Part shown: piece after piece, positions 5,888 through 13,287 of the stretch
Numbering within the stretch: the stretch's first letter is position 1
Layout: each line of letters opens with the position of its first letter
Source of the DNA: Galactobacillus timonensis
GTDB taxonomy: Bacteria > Bacillota_I > Bacilli_A > Erysipelotrichales > Erysipelotrichaceae
Length of the DNA: 18,786 bases
NCBI RefSeq assembly: GCF_900240265.1
Contig: NZ_LT964742.1
Location: forward strand, 1-18,786
Direction: 5' to 3'
Made by a program: the position numbers and the translations under genes
The notes under the pieces: model-generated
Database searches by the model: none
Told to the model about the DNA's origin: nothing
The model's input: only the letters and a program-made list of their open reading frames with translations

Positions 5888-6756
5888 ACACTGGTGTACC
5901 TCTGACGGTAACTGATCCCGATGATCATGCTGTCAACGCCTTCATCCGCACTGTAACCGATGCTGTTTGTTCCTCTCGACAGCTGCAAAAAAGTCGAATC
6001 TTCGCTCAGATACTGGTTGATGCTGGACGTGTTCCCATCGTGTGTCAGCATAACCTTTTTATTGCCGTTGTCCGTCGTCACCGTCACAACGTCCCCAGCC
6101 ACTAGGCTAAGCGGTTTTGCCGTTGTCCCGATGGAGATGTGCGCATGATCCTCGACGCGCGTAATGGACGGGTTTTTTACCGATCCATTGCATGTAATCT
6201 GGATCGTCATTCCTGTACCATCAATGCTCTGTTCATTCCGAATAACTTTTATCTTTTCTTTTTGGCGATAACCAAGCTCCTCTTTGGCCACCGTAAAAGC
6301 ATGCTTGAAAGAGAAGGATGGCATAAATGAGGACATCGTAAAGCTTGTGTCGTAAAGATCATAAAAGTAAGGATCTGGGCAGATCAAAGAGACTTGATGT
6401 GTACGATATGCGTTAATCCCGTCCGAAGTTACTTTCTCGACAATGTACTCAATCTTGCGCTCTTCACTCCCATCTCTGATCAGCAGTTCTCCTAATGTCT
6501 TTTCCTCAAAAAGCGCATTCAGAAAAGCACGGTTTTCAACATAATTCCCGATGTCTTTCAATGTCAAAACAATATTGCGCTGTTTCAGCGATGACGAATG
6601 ATAAACAGATCCATCAACACCAGTGTTGGATGAAGTGTTGACGTTCATTGTTTTGGAATACAATCCATCCGCATCAGCCAAAAGAAAGGGCGAGAATCCG
6701 CCCTCTCCAAATGTACAAATTAAGCCGCTTTTATTTGTGCATGTGATTGACCGCAT
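5884..6756 (-). CDS. Distal tail protein (Dit family)
   Basis: 290 residues, directly after the tape measure gene, with the start and stop sharing a base (TAATG). The N-terminus (ITCTNKSGLICTFGEGGFSPF), the ERNIVLTL-like strand (here RNIVLTLKDIGNYVENR, residues about 79-95), and the LICPDPYFYDLYDT motif are typical of siphovirus Dit proteins, in which an N-terminal ring-forming beta domain is followed by a galectin-like C-terminal domain. Hexameric Dit caps the tail tube and anchors the baseplate. Size and position agree with the family. Confidence 0.85.
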   Translation of the reverse strand: MRSITCTNKSGLICTFGEGGFSPFLLADADGLYSKTMNVNTSSNTGVDGSVYHSSSLKQRNIVLTLKDIGNYVENRAFLNALFEEKTLGELLIRDGSEERKIEYIVEKVTSDGINAYRTHQVSLICPDPYFYDLYDTSFTMSSFMPSFSFKHAFTVAKEELGYRQKEKIKVIRNEQSIDGTGMTIQITCNGSVKNPSITRVEDHAHISIGTTAKPLSLVAGDVVTVTTDNGNKKVMLTHDGNTSSINQYLSEDSTFLQLSRGTNSIGYSADEGVDSMIIGISYRQRYTSV

Positions 6757-9137
6757 TAGACACCTCTCAATGACAGCAGCAGCTCACGCGTCGAGTTGCG
6801 TGTCTGCCGTGCAATCTCACTGGGATCAAGCTCAGACGGTGCGTTTATGGTGATGTTCTGATTGAACGTCTGTGAAGAATTGGAGACCATGTTCCGCATA
6901 TAGTCCTCCGACATAATGACCTCACGTCCGGCCTCCCCGCCGCCAAGCAGATTGCTGCCGTTTGTCCCGAAAATCGTCGCACCTTCCAGAATAATCGGCT
7001 GATCCATAGCTTTGCTATACCAGTTAACAGAAACAGAAGGAACACCGCCGTTTGCATTAAAGCCACCGCTCATTGAGAAGTGGGGAATCGCAATATGCTG
7101 GTTGAACTCGAATTTCGTGTTTTTGAACTTCCTTGCCATTTCATCGATACTTTCGATGACTTTTTTCTTCATCGTATCCATCGTTTTGGAAATGGATGTA
7201 TCAGCATCCGTGAAGCTCTTCTGCATTGTCGATAGATCTGTTTTTAGCCCGGAAATCCCTGTTTTGATTTTCGGGAACTGAAGAATCAGCTTATCGAAGT
7301 GCTTCGTCATAGTTTTCATGGCTGGATTAAAAACAAGGCTTGCCGCCGAAACAACCCCCATATTCACGGACATGTCCAGAAGGCCAAGGCCTAAAGCCAC
7401 CGCTCCGGCTGCCCCCGCAGCAGAGCCAAGCCCAAACGTTGTCAATCCTCCAGCCAACTCAAGAAATGCCAGTGCAGACGACGATCCATATTCCGAAACA
7501 ATCGGAAGCTGTTCCGCCAGCTTAGCCATTCCCGAAGCGGCAAGATCAACACCAGCACCAATGCCAAGAACAGCGGCTCCAAAGGCAACGAATCCAACTG
7601 CTCCAGCTGTTAACGCCGGTCCTAACATTGCGGCACCAGCTGCTAAGCCAGCAATTGACACAACCATCAATGCCATTGCCGTTCCTGCTCCCGGGCCAGC
7701 CTGTGTTACTTTTACAGCTGCATCCGCAACCTGTTTGATCCCAACACCAGCAAGAGCAATTCCACCGCCAAGTGCAACTAGGGAAAGAGCCTGCCCTGCC
7801 AGCTGACCAAACGAGGTAGATGCCTGTGTCACTCCTGGTGCCGCTTGCGCAGCAGATGTTCCAAGACCGGTAAGTTTTGAGGCAAACCCGCCTGCTTTTG
7901 TGGCCACATTGCCAAAATGTGATGTAAGACTTGCGGCTCCTGAAATTAATTTCCCGCCAGTGCTGATAACCGGTCCGGCAGCGGCTGATAAAAGAGCAGC
8001 CTTAATAATCAGATCTCGCGTTGACGGGTTCAAACCTTCCCAGATTTCGCTTCCCTTCTGCAGAATCGGTACAAGTGTCTGCACCGCCGACGTGATAGAT
8101 GGCATGACTGCCTCGCCGATCTGATACCCAAGCACCATCAGGTTATTGAGCACTGTTTGCCACTGATCGGCAGGATTCTGCATTGCGTCAAAGGTATCAG
8201 CTGTAGACCCTAGTGCATCCTGCAGACTTGTCTGCGATTGCGTAAACATGTCCGCGTTCAATGTTCCATTGTTAAACAGCTCATACAGCTTTGCTCCTGC
8301 TCGTGTCCCGAAGATGGCAACAGCATCATCGGAGCTCCCTACTGCCTTCTGGAACTCCTCCTGCATGCTGACACCATCCTGCATAGCGGATGCCTGCACA
8401 CGCGTAAGCCCCATCATGACCGTCTGCACATCAGCTCCGGATTTCTCTAACTGACCAAGGAGCACAGCAGAATCCGAAGCATTCAATCCCATGCTCTGCA
8501 GCGCGGTGCTGTTCTGCACCATCAGCTGTTCCAGAGTGTCCATGCTGATGCCGGTATCCTGACCAACCTTATTTAAGGTGTCAAGCATTGCGCCAGCGTC
8601 GTCAGCTGTAAGCCCAAAGGCAGACATTGCCTTCTGCACATTATCAATGGAACTGTTTACATCAACATTGTTGATCTGTGCAAACTTTAGGAATTGCTGT
8701 GACATTTCCTCCAGCTGCTCCCCTGTTGCACCAAATCGGGTATTGATTTCACCAACGGCTGTTCCCGCATCTGCAAAGCTGACCGGCATTGTTGTTGCCA
8801 GATCCTTAACCGTCTGCTGCATCTTTTCAAGGGCTTCGCCGGAAGCTCCTGTTTTCTGCACAACAATGTCAAGACCGTTATCAACCTTGGACCACGAAGC
8901 CATCGCAGCCGTGATTCCGGCCGTAATCGGAACGGAGACTTTCTTAGAAAACTCATCACCGAATTTTGTTACGTTCTTTCCAAACGAATCGGAAAAGCCT
9001 GATCCTGCTTTCTTACCGGCATTCTTTCCGGATTCTTCGGATGGATCTTCAAGCGCTGTTTTAAGGTTCCCGCTAATATCTTCTGTTGTTGGTACAATCC
9101 GCACGTAGGCGGTTGCCAGTTCTATTCCTTCTGCCAT
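6756..9137 (-). CDS. Tail tape measure protein
   Basis: 793 residues, the largest gene here. ATG at 9137 follows GGAGG and overlaps the end of the gpGT frame by 16 bases, typical of this position. Residues about 80-400 resemble the TP901-type tape-measure core (TMPVSFADAGTAVGEINTRF, then GLTADDAGAMLDTLNKVGQD). Residues about 420-600 are Ala/Gly-rich and hydrophobic, with likely membrane-interacting helices (GPALTAGAVGFVAFGAAVLG) that may help DNA cross the membrane. The C-terminus is helical and polar. If the usual rule of about 1.5 angstroms per residue holds, the tail would be roughly 120 nm. No lysozyme-type insert was seen. Confidence 0.92.
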   Translation of the reverse strand: MAEGIELATAYVRIVPTTEDISGNLKTALEDPSEESGKNAGKKAGSGFSDSFGKNVTKFGDEFSKKVSVPITAGITAAMASWSKVDNGLDIVVQKTGASGEALEKMQQTVKDLATTMPVSFADAGTAVGEINTRFGATGEQLEEMSQQFLKFAQINNVDVNSSIDNVQKAMSAFGLTADDAGAMLDTLNKVGQDTGISMDTLEQLMVQNSTALQSMGLNASDSAVLLGQLEKSGADVQTVMMGLTRVQASAMQDGVSMQEEFQKAVGSSDDAVAIFGTRAGAKLYELFNNGTLNADMFTQSQTSLQDALGSTADTFDAMQNPADQWQTVLNNLMVLGYQIGEAVMPSITSAVQTLVPILQKGSEIWEGLNPSTRDLIIKAALLSAAAGPVISTGGKLISGAASLTSHFGNVATKAGGFASKLTGLGTSAAQAAPGVTQASTSFGQLAGQALSLVALGGGIALAGVGIKQVADAAVKVTQAGPGAGTAMALMVVSIAGLAAGAAMLGPALTAGAVGFVAFGAAVLGIGAGVDLAASGMAKLAEQLPIVSEYGSSSALAFLELAGGLTTFGLGSAAGAAGAVALGLGLLDMSVNMGVVSAASLVFNPAMKTMTKHFDKLILQFPKIKTGISGLKTDLSTMQKSFTDADTSISKTMDTMKKKVIESIDEMARKFKNTKFEFNQHIAIPHFSMSGGFNANGGVPSVSVNWYSKAMDQPIILEGATIFGTNGSNLLGGGEAGREVIMSEDYMRNMVSNSSQTFNQNITINAPSELDPSEIARQTRNSTRELLLSLRGV

Positions 9138-9780
9138 TTCTTCCCTCCATAACGTGCTTCAAAAAACTCTTCCGCGCTGCTGAACTGCTTAACGCCTTTC
9201 TGCTGCACATGTTCCGCCTCTCTACCAAGCACCCAGTCGACTAACCTTGGCGGATAGTCATTACCTGAATTATTTGAAAGAAGCCAGCATACATTTGTGA
9301 GCTTATCGATGATCATGGCACATGCCAGTGATTCTGGAAGCTCATTTTTTACACCTGAGATCTTCTTCTTTGTTCTCGAATCAGCCCTGAAACCGGAAAC
9401 AAGCACCGCCACCTTGGATGGCGGCAGTGCTGTCATATCGAATAAATGATACGTTTCCGCCAGATCACACACAACCTCATCGTGGTAATCCCGCAGAGTT
9501 CCGGCAAGGGCAATCAGTTTTTTCCTTCGCTGATCGAATTGAGGAACGAAAGAAACTCCGAAGACATGGATGTGCTGTGCACAATTCCATCCTTCGACAG
9601 ACCGCGCACATGTTCTTTCAATGCGGCATAGCCTTCCTCGCCAAGAGTCATCTTCATCCCCTGAATGAGCGCAGATGATTTTCCTTTGTCCGCTTCCGTC
9701 AGGATCTCGACCAGTTCCCAGTTATCAACGGCGGTCACATTGACTTCCCATTCGAAGCCTGTTTTTGTCTTGCCCTTCAT
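9122..9780 (-). CDS. Tail assembly chaperone gpGT (made by -1 frameshift)
   Basis: The downstream frame (9517-9122) has no good start or ribosome-binding site at its head, and it continues in the -1 frame from the slippery site inside gpG. After slipping at A AAA AAC the ribosome reads Lys-Lys-Leu-Ile-Ala-Leu-Ala-Gly and stays open to TGA/TAA at 9122, giving about 219 residues. The T part contains HLFDMTALPPSKVAVLVSGF and ends GGKKWQKE. In lambda-like phages the G and GT proteins coat the tape measure during tail assembly and recruit tube subunits. The GTG at 9472 could allow separate translation, but no strong SD precedes it. Confidence 0.8.
9514..9780 (-). CDS. Tail assembly chaperone gpG
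   Basis: The zero-frame product is 88 residues from ATG 9780 (MKGKTKTGFEWEVN), or 91 from a GTG at 9789 with AAGG upstream. The pattern WELVEILTEADKGKSS followed by a helical middle and EFLSFLNSISEGKN is typical of the short tail chaperones of Gram-positive siphophages. It lies just after the tail tube gene and before the tape measure, the canonical gpG position. Its last sense codons contain the slippery heptamer, so most ribosomes stop at TGA 9516-9514 while a minority extend into gpGT. Confidence 0.85.
   Translation of the reverse strand: MKGKTKTGFEWEVNVTAVDNWELVEILTEADKGKSSALIQGMKMTLGEEGYAALKEHVRGLSKDGIVHSTSMSSEFLSFLNSISEGKN
9517..9523 (-). promoter_or_regulatory. Programmed -1 frameshift slippery site A AAA AAC
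   Basis: On the minus strand the zero frame reads GGA AAA AAC TGA. A AAA AAC is a canonical X XXY YYZ heptamer in the right phase, one codon before the stop. Slipping back one base joins the gpG frame to the -1 frame, which is open with no stop to 9122. Confidence 0.85.
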
Positions 9781-9792
9781 TGCATTCACCCA

Positions 9793-10350
9793 TTATGCCT
9801 TCGACTTGATGTAGTCGGTCGAGGTAAGGCCGGTTCCATCGCCAAGAGCGGTGATAGTTACGCCATAGCCAATAGCTTCATCCACCTTGTAAGATACATC
9901 GCCCAGCTCAGTGATCTTGCCATGTGGAATCACGATGCGCATCAGGCTCCCGTCATCAAGGATCTGATCAATCACCCATGCATGCTCAACGGGCTCTGCA
10001 GAGTTATGCGACACAGACATGCCGGTTGACACATCCGTCTTGACGTTATCTTCACCGTATGCAACCTTCTGCACATCAACGTTCAAGGCTTCAATCATCG
10101 TAAAGCCAAATGTTTCTGTGACATCCGTCTGCATTACCTTGACCGTATTTCCGCCCCAATCCTTGATCCCCTTCGTGGAACGCTTGATCTTGCGCGTCAG
10201 GCCATCATCACCAATCGTACCGACACAAACAAACGCTTTATCCAAATCAGCATCTGCAGATGTCGGAAGCGTAGACCCTGCCGGCGCATAGAAAATTGCG
10301 CCAGTGCTCTTAGGCTTGCCAACAGCGATGTTTGCAGTATTGTTTCCCAT
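9793..10350 (-). CDS. Major tail tube protein
   Basis: 185 residues with a strong AGGAGG upstream. It begins MGNNTANIAVGKPKSTGAIF and has the segments FVCVGTIGDDGLTRKIKRS, KDWGGNTV and VTETFGFTMIEALN, the pattern of tail tube proteins in siphophages of Gram-positive bacteria. Hexamers stack to form the tail tube, each with a beta-sandwich and a long loop. Position between the tail-completion genes and the chaperone pair confirms it. No C-terminal Ig-like extension is present. Confidence 0.88.
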   Translation of the reverse strand: MGNNTANIAVGKPKSTGAIFYAPAGSTLPTSADADLDKAFVCVGTIGDDGLTRKIKRSTKGIKDWGGNTVKVMQTDVTETFGFTMIEALNVDVQKVAYGEDNVKTDVSTGMSVSHNSAEPVEHAWVIDQILDDGSLMRIVIPHGKITELGDVSYKVDEAIGYGVTITALGDGTGLTSTDYIKSKA

Positions 10351-10361
10351 TTTTTAACCTC

Positions 10362-10700
10362 CTATATCTCTTTCGAGACAACCGAAAAGACCGCCTGATA
10401 GCGATATTGCTTGGCGGCCATGTTTGTAAAATTGTAATCACTCACCAGCTTTATTGATGTGATGCCATCAATCTCAGCCTGCAGCAGAATGCGCTTCATG
10501 TGATCATTCAGAGCAGCTGCATCCGCAAGACGTGGTGCAATCGACTGTACAGCAATCGTGCAGGTTGTAATCCAGTTTCGACTTGTAGAGCCCGTGCGCT
10601 CAACGATACAGTACTCATCCGGCACATTCTCAGGGCGCTCCATGTATGTTTTGATGCCGCTGGAATTAAGCAGCTTCCTGATTTCATTTTCCGGAATCAT
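10362..10700 (-). CDS. Tail terminator/completion protein, 112 aa
   Basis: The ATG overlaps the previous stop (ATGA) and AAAGGAG lies 7 bases upstream. The protein begins MIPENEIRKLLNSSGIKTYM and contains YCIVERTGSTSRNW and a C-terminal FTNMAAKQYRYQAVFSVV, a helix-then-beta layout typical of tail terminators, which cap the tail tube and join it to the head. It sits directly before the tube gene, the usual place. The family call rests on size, layout and position more than on strong motifs. Confidence 0.7.
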   Translation of the reverse strand: MIPENEIRKLLNSSGIKTYMERPENVPDEYCIVERTGSTSRNWITTCTIAVQSIAPRLADAAALNDHMKRILLQAEIDGITSIKLVSDYNFTNMAAKQYRYQAVFSVVSKEI

Positions 10701-10942
10701 CCGCCCACTCCTTTCAGCACCGTGTTATTGTCGAGATTATCCTGTTTTGCCTTGTCAGTATCAGGATAAACATACGACGTAACACGCCCGTCTTTGCTGG
10801 AATAGTTGATGTTCACTTTGTATCCATCTCCCATTGCAGCGGCTTTCTGATTTGCGAAATTCTGCACCATTGCCCTTGTTTCCGGCGCTTTGAGCAGTTT
10901 ATTTACACCGGCTTTGTTCAAAACAAGTTCGAAGTCACGCAT
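10697..10942 (-). CDS. HK97 gp10-like minor head/tail-joining protein, 81 aa
   Basis: I prefer the ATG at 10942, which overlaps the preceding stop by 8 bases and has AGG upstream; a TTG at 10951 would add three residues. The sequence includes LNKAGVNKLLKAPETRAM and FANQKAAAMGDGYKVNINY, followed by a short basic/polar end. This is the pattern of small gp10-like proteins that lie between head closure and tail terminator genes. It is short for the family (often 120-150), so it may be a reduced form. Confidence 0.65.
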   Translation of the reverse strand: MRDFELVLNKAGVNKLLKAPETRAMVQNFANQKAAAMGDGYKVNINYSSKDGRVTSYVYPDTDKAKQDNLDNNTVLKGVGG

Positions 10943-11270
10943 ATAGCTCAACCTGGTATTTATCGTTCCATTCTAACGGAACAAGAGTATCGATACCCTT
11001 CTGCGACAGTGTGAACACATGCCAGCGCTTGCCGAAAAACTTAACAATTGCGTTTTCCCAGACATGCGTGTCACCTTTCGGAATTGCGATCTGATAAACA
11101 GCTTTCTTGCCGTACAGATTCAGAGTTTCCAGAAGTTCCTGCGAAGACAGCGGAGCCACAAGAACGTTGTGCACCGTCTCCTCTGTTTCTTCATAGATCG
11201 GAGCTCCAAAATCATCCTCACCCGTCTGGACACGCGTCACAATCTGAACATCAATTCCCTGCAATGCCAT
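10935..11270 (-). CDS. Head closure/head-tail adaptor protein, 111 aa
   Basis: Start at 11270 follows GGTGGA; an upstream ATG at 11288 would add six residues but lacks better support. The protein begins MALQGIDVQIVTRVQTGEDD and continues FGAPIYEETEETVHNVLVAP, a common opening of head-closure proteins (stopper family) that seal the connector after packaging. A beta-rich core (AVYQIAIPKGDTHVWEN, VKFFGKRWHVF) follows. It overlaps the connector gene upstream by 20 bases and the next gene by 8, so the set is translated together. Confidence 0.75.
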   Translation of the reverse strand: MALQGIDVQIVTRVQTGEDDFGAPIYEETEETVHNVLVAPLSSQELLETLNLYGKKAVYQIAIPKGDTHVWENAIVKFFGKRWHVFTLSQKGIDTLVPLEWNDKYQVELYA

Positions 11271-11679
11271 ACAGATCCACCAATCCATACCGCTGGCGTG
11301 TCAGCCCTAAACGCTTCAGATCCTTGTTGAGGATACTGATTCCGCCACCAGTATTCGCATATGTTCCAGACCACGAATACCCAAGTGCCGACTGCGATTC
11401 CTGAGATAAAGTGCTTGACCGATTGGCGCTCACGTTTTCAAGATAGCGAGAGACAATGTCAACGGTTACGGACTTGACGACCGACGCATATACAGCTCCG
11501 TTTGCGATCATGGCATCAAGATCCTGACCTGTTTTCTTAGCTTCCATCCGCAGGCTGTCAGAAACGATGGGGAGAAGATCCCTTGCCATTTCCTGCTGCT
11601 CATTGGTCAATGTCTTCCAAAGTGCAGACACATCGTCTACCGTTGCATAAGCATCAGTTTTTGCTGTTCCGTCTGCCAT
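11251..11679 (-). CDS. Head-tail connector (adaptor) protein, 142 aa
   Basis: The ATG at 11679 has GGAGG 8 bases upstream, though it overlaps the preceding gene by 26 bases; a longer frame to 11778 only antisenses other coding. The sequence is MADGTAKTDAYATVDDVSALW, then LTNEQQEMARDLLPIVSDSLR and VYASVVKSVTVDIVSRYLEN, a helical bundle as in HK97 gp6/SPP1 gp15-type adaptors that ring the portal. The C-terminal YSWSGTYANTGGGISILNKD and LGLTRQRYG strands resemble the Gp19/Gp15/Gp42 family. Good fit by length, fold pattern and place. Confidence 0.82.
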   Translation of the reverse strand: MADGTAKTDAYATVDDVSALWKTLTNEQQEMARDLLPIVSDSLRMEAKKTGQDLDAMIANGAVYASVVKSVTVDIVSRYLENVSANRSSTLSQESQSALGYSWSGTYANTGGGISILNKDLKRLGLTRQRYGLVDLYGIAGN

Positions 11680-11833
11680 TGCGTGTGCCTCCACGTTTCT
11701 TAGCTGGTGTAGCCGTGTCAGTATGATCCGAAACGAAAGATGTATTGGGAGACTGCTTAACAGCCTCCCAATCTCCACTCAGTTCAGACGCAACATCAAT
11801 CACGGCTCCCGTCTTGGTGTTGCGGAACAGCAT
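11654..11833 (-). CDS. Small basic-tailed protein after the capsid gene, 59 aa
   Basis: The ATG shares a base with the capsid stop (TAATG), so it is probably translated by reinitiation. The protein begins MLFRNTKTGAVIDVASEL, followed by WEAVKQSPN, and ends in a very basic KKRGGTRNGRRNSK tail. Such short proteins with N-terminal FRNxKTG- and Arg/Lys-rich ends are common directly after capsid genes in Gram-positive phages; their role may be head stabilisation or DNA binding, which is inference only. Confidence 0.75.
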   Translation of the reverse strand: MLFRNTKTGAVIDVASELSGDWEAVKQSPNTSFVSDHTDTATPAKKRGGTRNGRRNSKN

Positions 11834-12714
11834 TACTCCGTCTCCTTGACGATAGCGAAGTATTCCGGCGCGAGGATGCCCCAGCCAATGTATGCTTCTG
11901 CGCGCAGATAAACCTGATTGTGGCCCTTCAGATCGCCCAGAGACGTGTCGTTGTCGGGGTTGCCGTACTCGATTACCTCCAGCGGGATCTGCTTCGCATA
12001 GCCCCATTTGAAGGCAGTAAAGTCACCGATCAGCGCATGGTCCTTGCTGGATGCACCGGAAACCGTCGAGTTAACATCAAGACCCATTGCGCCGATGGTT
12101 GCAGGGCGTCCGCCGAATGCGAATTCCGGATACTTTCGCGCTCCATTAACAGTCAGCGCGGCAATAGCGCTGCGCATTGCCGGCGACATTGCAATACCGT
12201 TTGCGTTGCCGTCTGCCGATTCAATCGCTGCCAGTGCAGCATCAATGTTCACATCAGCAGTAGCAGCAGCATACTTCACGATGTTTGTAATCTTGGCATC
12301 GAAGTTATTATCCCCAACAACCGCCGAAGAAGTGCCTGTACGCGGGTTCACGCCATGCAGTGCTGCCAGATCAAGGCCGCGTGCGAACTTCGTTGCAGCA
12401 GCCTCGGTAAACTGTGTCAGCACATCAACGCGTGCTTCTTCCGTTCCATAAAGGAATTCATCCGAGACGCGAGCGCCATACTCAAACTTGATCGGGATGA
12501 TCGTGACAGGCTTAACCGTTGCGCCGCCTACAGTCTTTGCACCATTTTCAGCGACAATATCAGCCTCCTTATCGAGCGTAAACGTCATTTCCTTGTTGCC
12601 ATTAAAGGCAATTGCAGACATTGGGCAAAGGGCCGCTAGTGCGCTGTGTCCCTTCACCTTGTTAAACATTTCGGTAACCAGTACCGGATCGAGCATTGTT
12701 CCTCTTTCGAGCAT
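11833..12714 (-). CDS. Major capsid protein, HK97 fold
   Basis: 293 residues; ATG at 12714 with GGAGGG 8 bases upstream. MLDPVLVTEMFNKVKGHSAL leads into the HK97 fold: IPIKFEYGARVSDEFLYG (residues about 75-92), the long spine-helix segment LTQFTEAAATKFARGLDLAAL, an A-domain with PAMRSAIAALTVNGARKYPEF, and the closing FTAFKWGYAKQIPLEVIEYG. Absence of a long N-terminal delta domain fits with a separate scaffold gene upstream. No linked protease gene is seen, so scaffold is probably removed without proteolysis by a dedicated enzyme, or by one outside this window. Confidence 0.92.
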   Translation of the reverse strand: MLERGTMLDPVLVTEMFNKVKGHSALAALCPMSAIAFNGNKEMTFTLDKEADIVAENGAKTVGGATVKPVTIIPIKFEYGARVSDEFLYGTEEARVDVLTQFTEAAATKFARGLDLAALHGVNPRTGTSSAVVGDNNFDAKITNIVKYAAATADVNIDAALAAIESADGNANGIAMSPAMRSAIAALTVNGARKYPEFAFGGRPATIGAMGLDVNSTVSGASSKDHALIGDFTAFKWGYAKQIPLEVIEYGNPDNDTSLGDLKGHNQVYLRAEAYIGWGILAPEYFAIVKETE

Positions 12715-12734
12715 TTTTTATTCCCTCCGTTTTT

Positions 12735-13199
12735 CTATTTTTTAAGCTTTTCGCTCAGTTGCTTGACAGCCGTCTTAACTTTGTCTTCCGTAGTTTCAGA
12801 CGATGCAAGCGGTGCAGTTTGATGGCCTTTACCAATCAATCCAACCAGTGATTCGGCATCCTTGCGGATGTCATCTTCAGTATCCCCAGACAGCCGGCCG
12901 GAAAGCTCATACGGTAAGCCAACTTCATGGGCAATTCGCGTTTTTACCGAGTCGGACTCGTAACCCTTAATCTTGGCATCCCTTTCTGAAAGCTGCTTAT
13001 CATAGTCTGCATATTTCTTGGCTTTTGCCTCAGCATCCTTGGTAAGCGAAGCGATCTGCGAATCATAGTCTTTCTTGATCTTTTCCAGATCTGCGGGACT
13101 GGTGTAGCCTTCATATTTCTTGGCTTCCCGGCCAATTCTTTCCTTGATTGCAGATTCAAATTCTTCCTGTGTAGTGATCGGTGTAAAGTTTTCCGCCAT
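12735..13199 (-). CDS. Capsid scaffold protein (DUF4355-like), 154 aa
   Basis: The protein is highly charged and helical, with a central coiled coil of Lys/Asp/Glu-rich heptads (KKDYDSQIASLTKDAEAKAKK, residues about 44-64). It has the IAHEVGLPYELSGRLSGDTEDDI motif I associate with DUF4355-like scaffolds, and a basic C-terminal tail (VKQLSEKLKK) typical for binding capsid. It lies immediately before the capsid gene. A GGAG motif is about 13 bases upstream of the ATG, longer than usual. It would nucleate procapsid assembly and leave before packaging. Confidence 0.85.
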   Translation of the reverse strand: MAENFTPITTQEEFESAIKERIGREAKKYEGYTSPADLEKIKKDYDSQIASLTKDAEAKAKKYADYDKQLSERDAKIKGYESDSVKTRIAHEVGLPYELSGRLSGDTEDDIRKDAESLVGLIGKGHQTAPLASSETTEDKVKTAVKQLSEKLKK

Positions 13200-13261
13200 A
13201 ATGTTTTGAAATCTCCTTTTCCCTCTTCAATCCGTGAGGTATACGTCATTTGAAACTATCT

Positions 13262-13287
13262 AAAAAGCCGGCCATTTCTGACCGACT
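13262..13287 (-). terminator. Intrinsic terminator after the large terminase gene
   Basis: Minus-strand AGTCGGTC pairs with GGCCGGCT (two G-T wobbles) around a 6-base loop, running into a T-run at 13266-13262. The stem overlaps the terminase stop codon, separating terminase from the scaffold/capsid genes. Confidence 0.75.

Noticed and set aside
7318..7806. Pro/Ala-rich plus-strand frame opposite the tape measure gene
   Set aside because: Low-complexity antisense of the Ala/Gly-rich tape measure segment.
9122..9472. Separate gene from GTG at 9472
   Set aside because: No good SD and the frame continues upstream to the slippery site; better explained as the -1 extension of gpG.
11920..12639. 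239-codon plus-strand frame opposite the capsid gene
   Set aside because: Antisense of the major capsid gene, Cys/Arg-rich and without a ribosome-binding site.
13200..13265. Promoter for the capsid operon between TerL terminator and scaffold
   Set aside because: A TATACC is present but no convincing -35 or extended -10, so not claimed.
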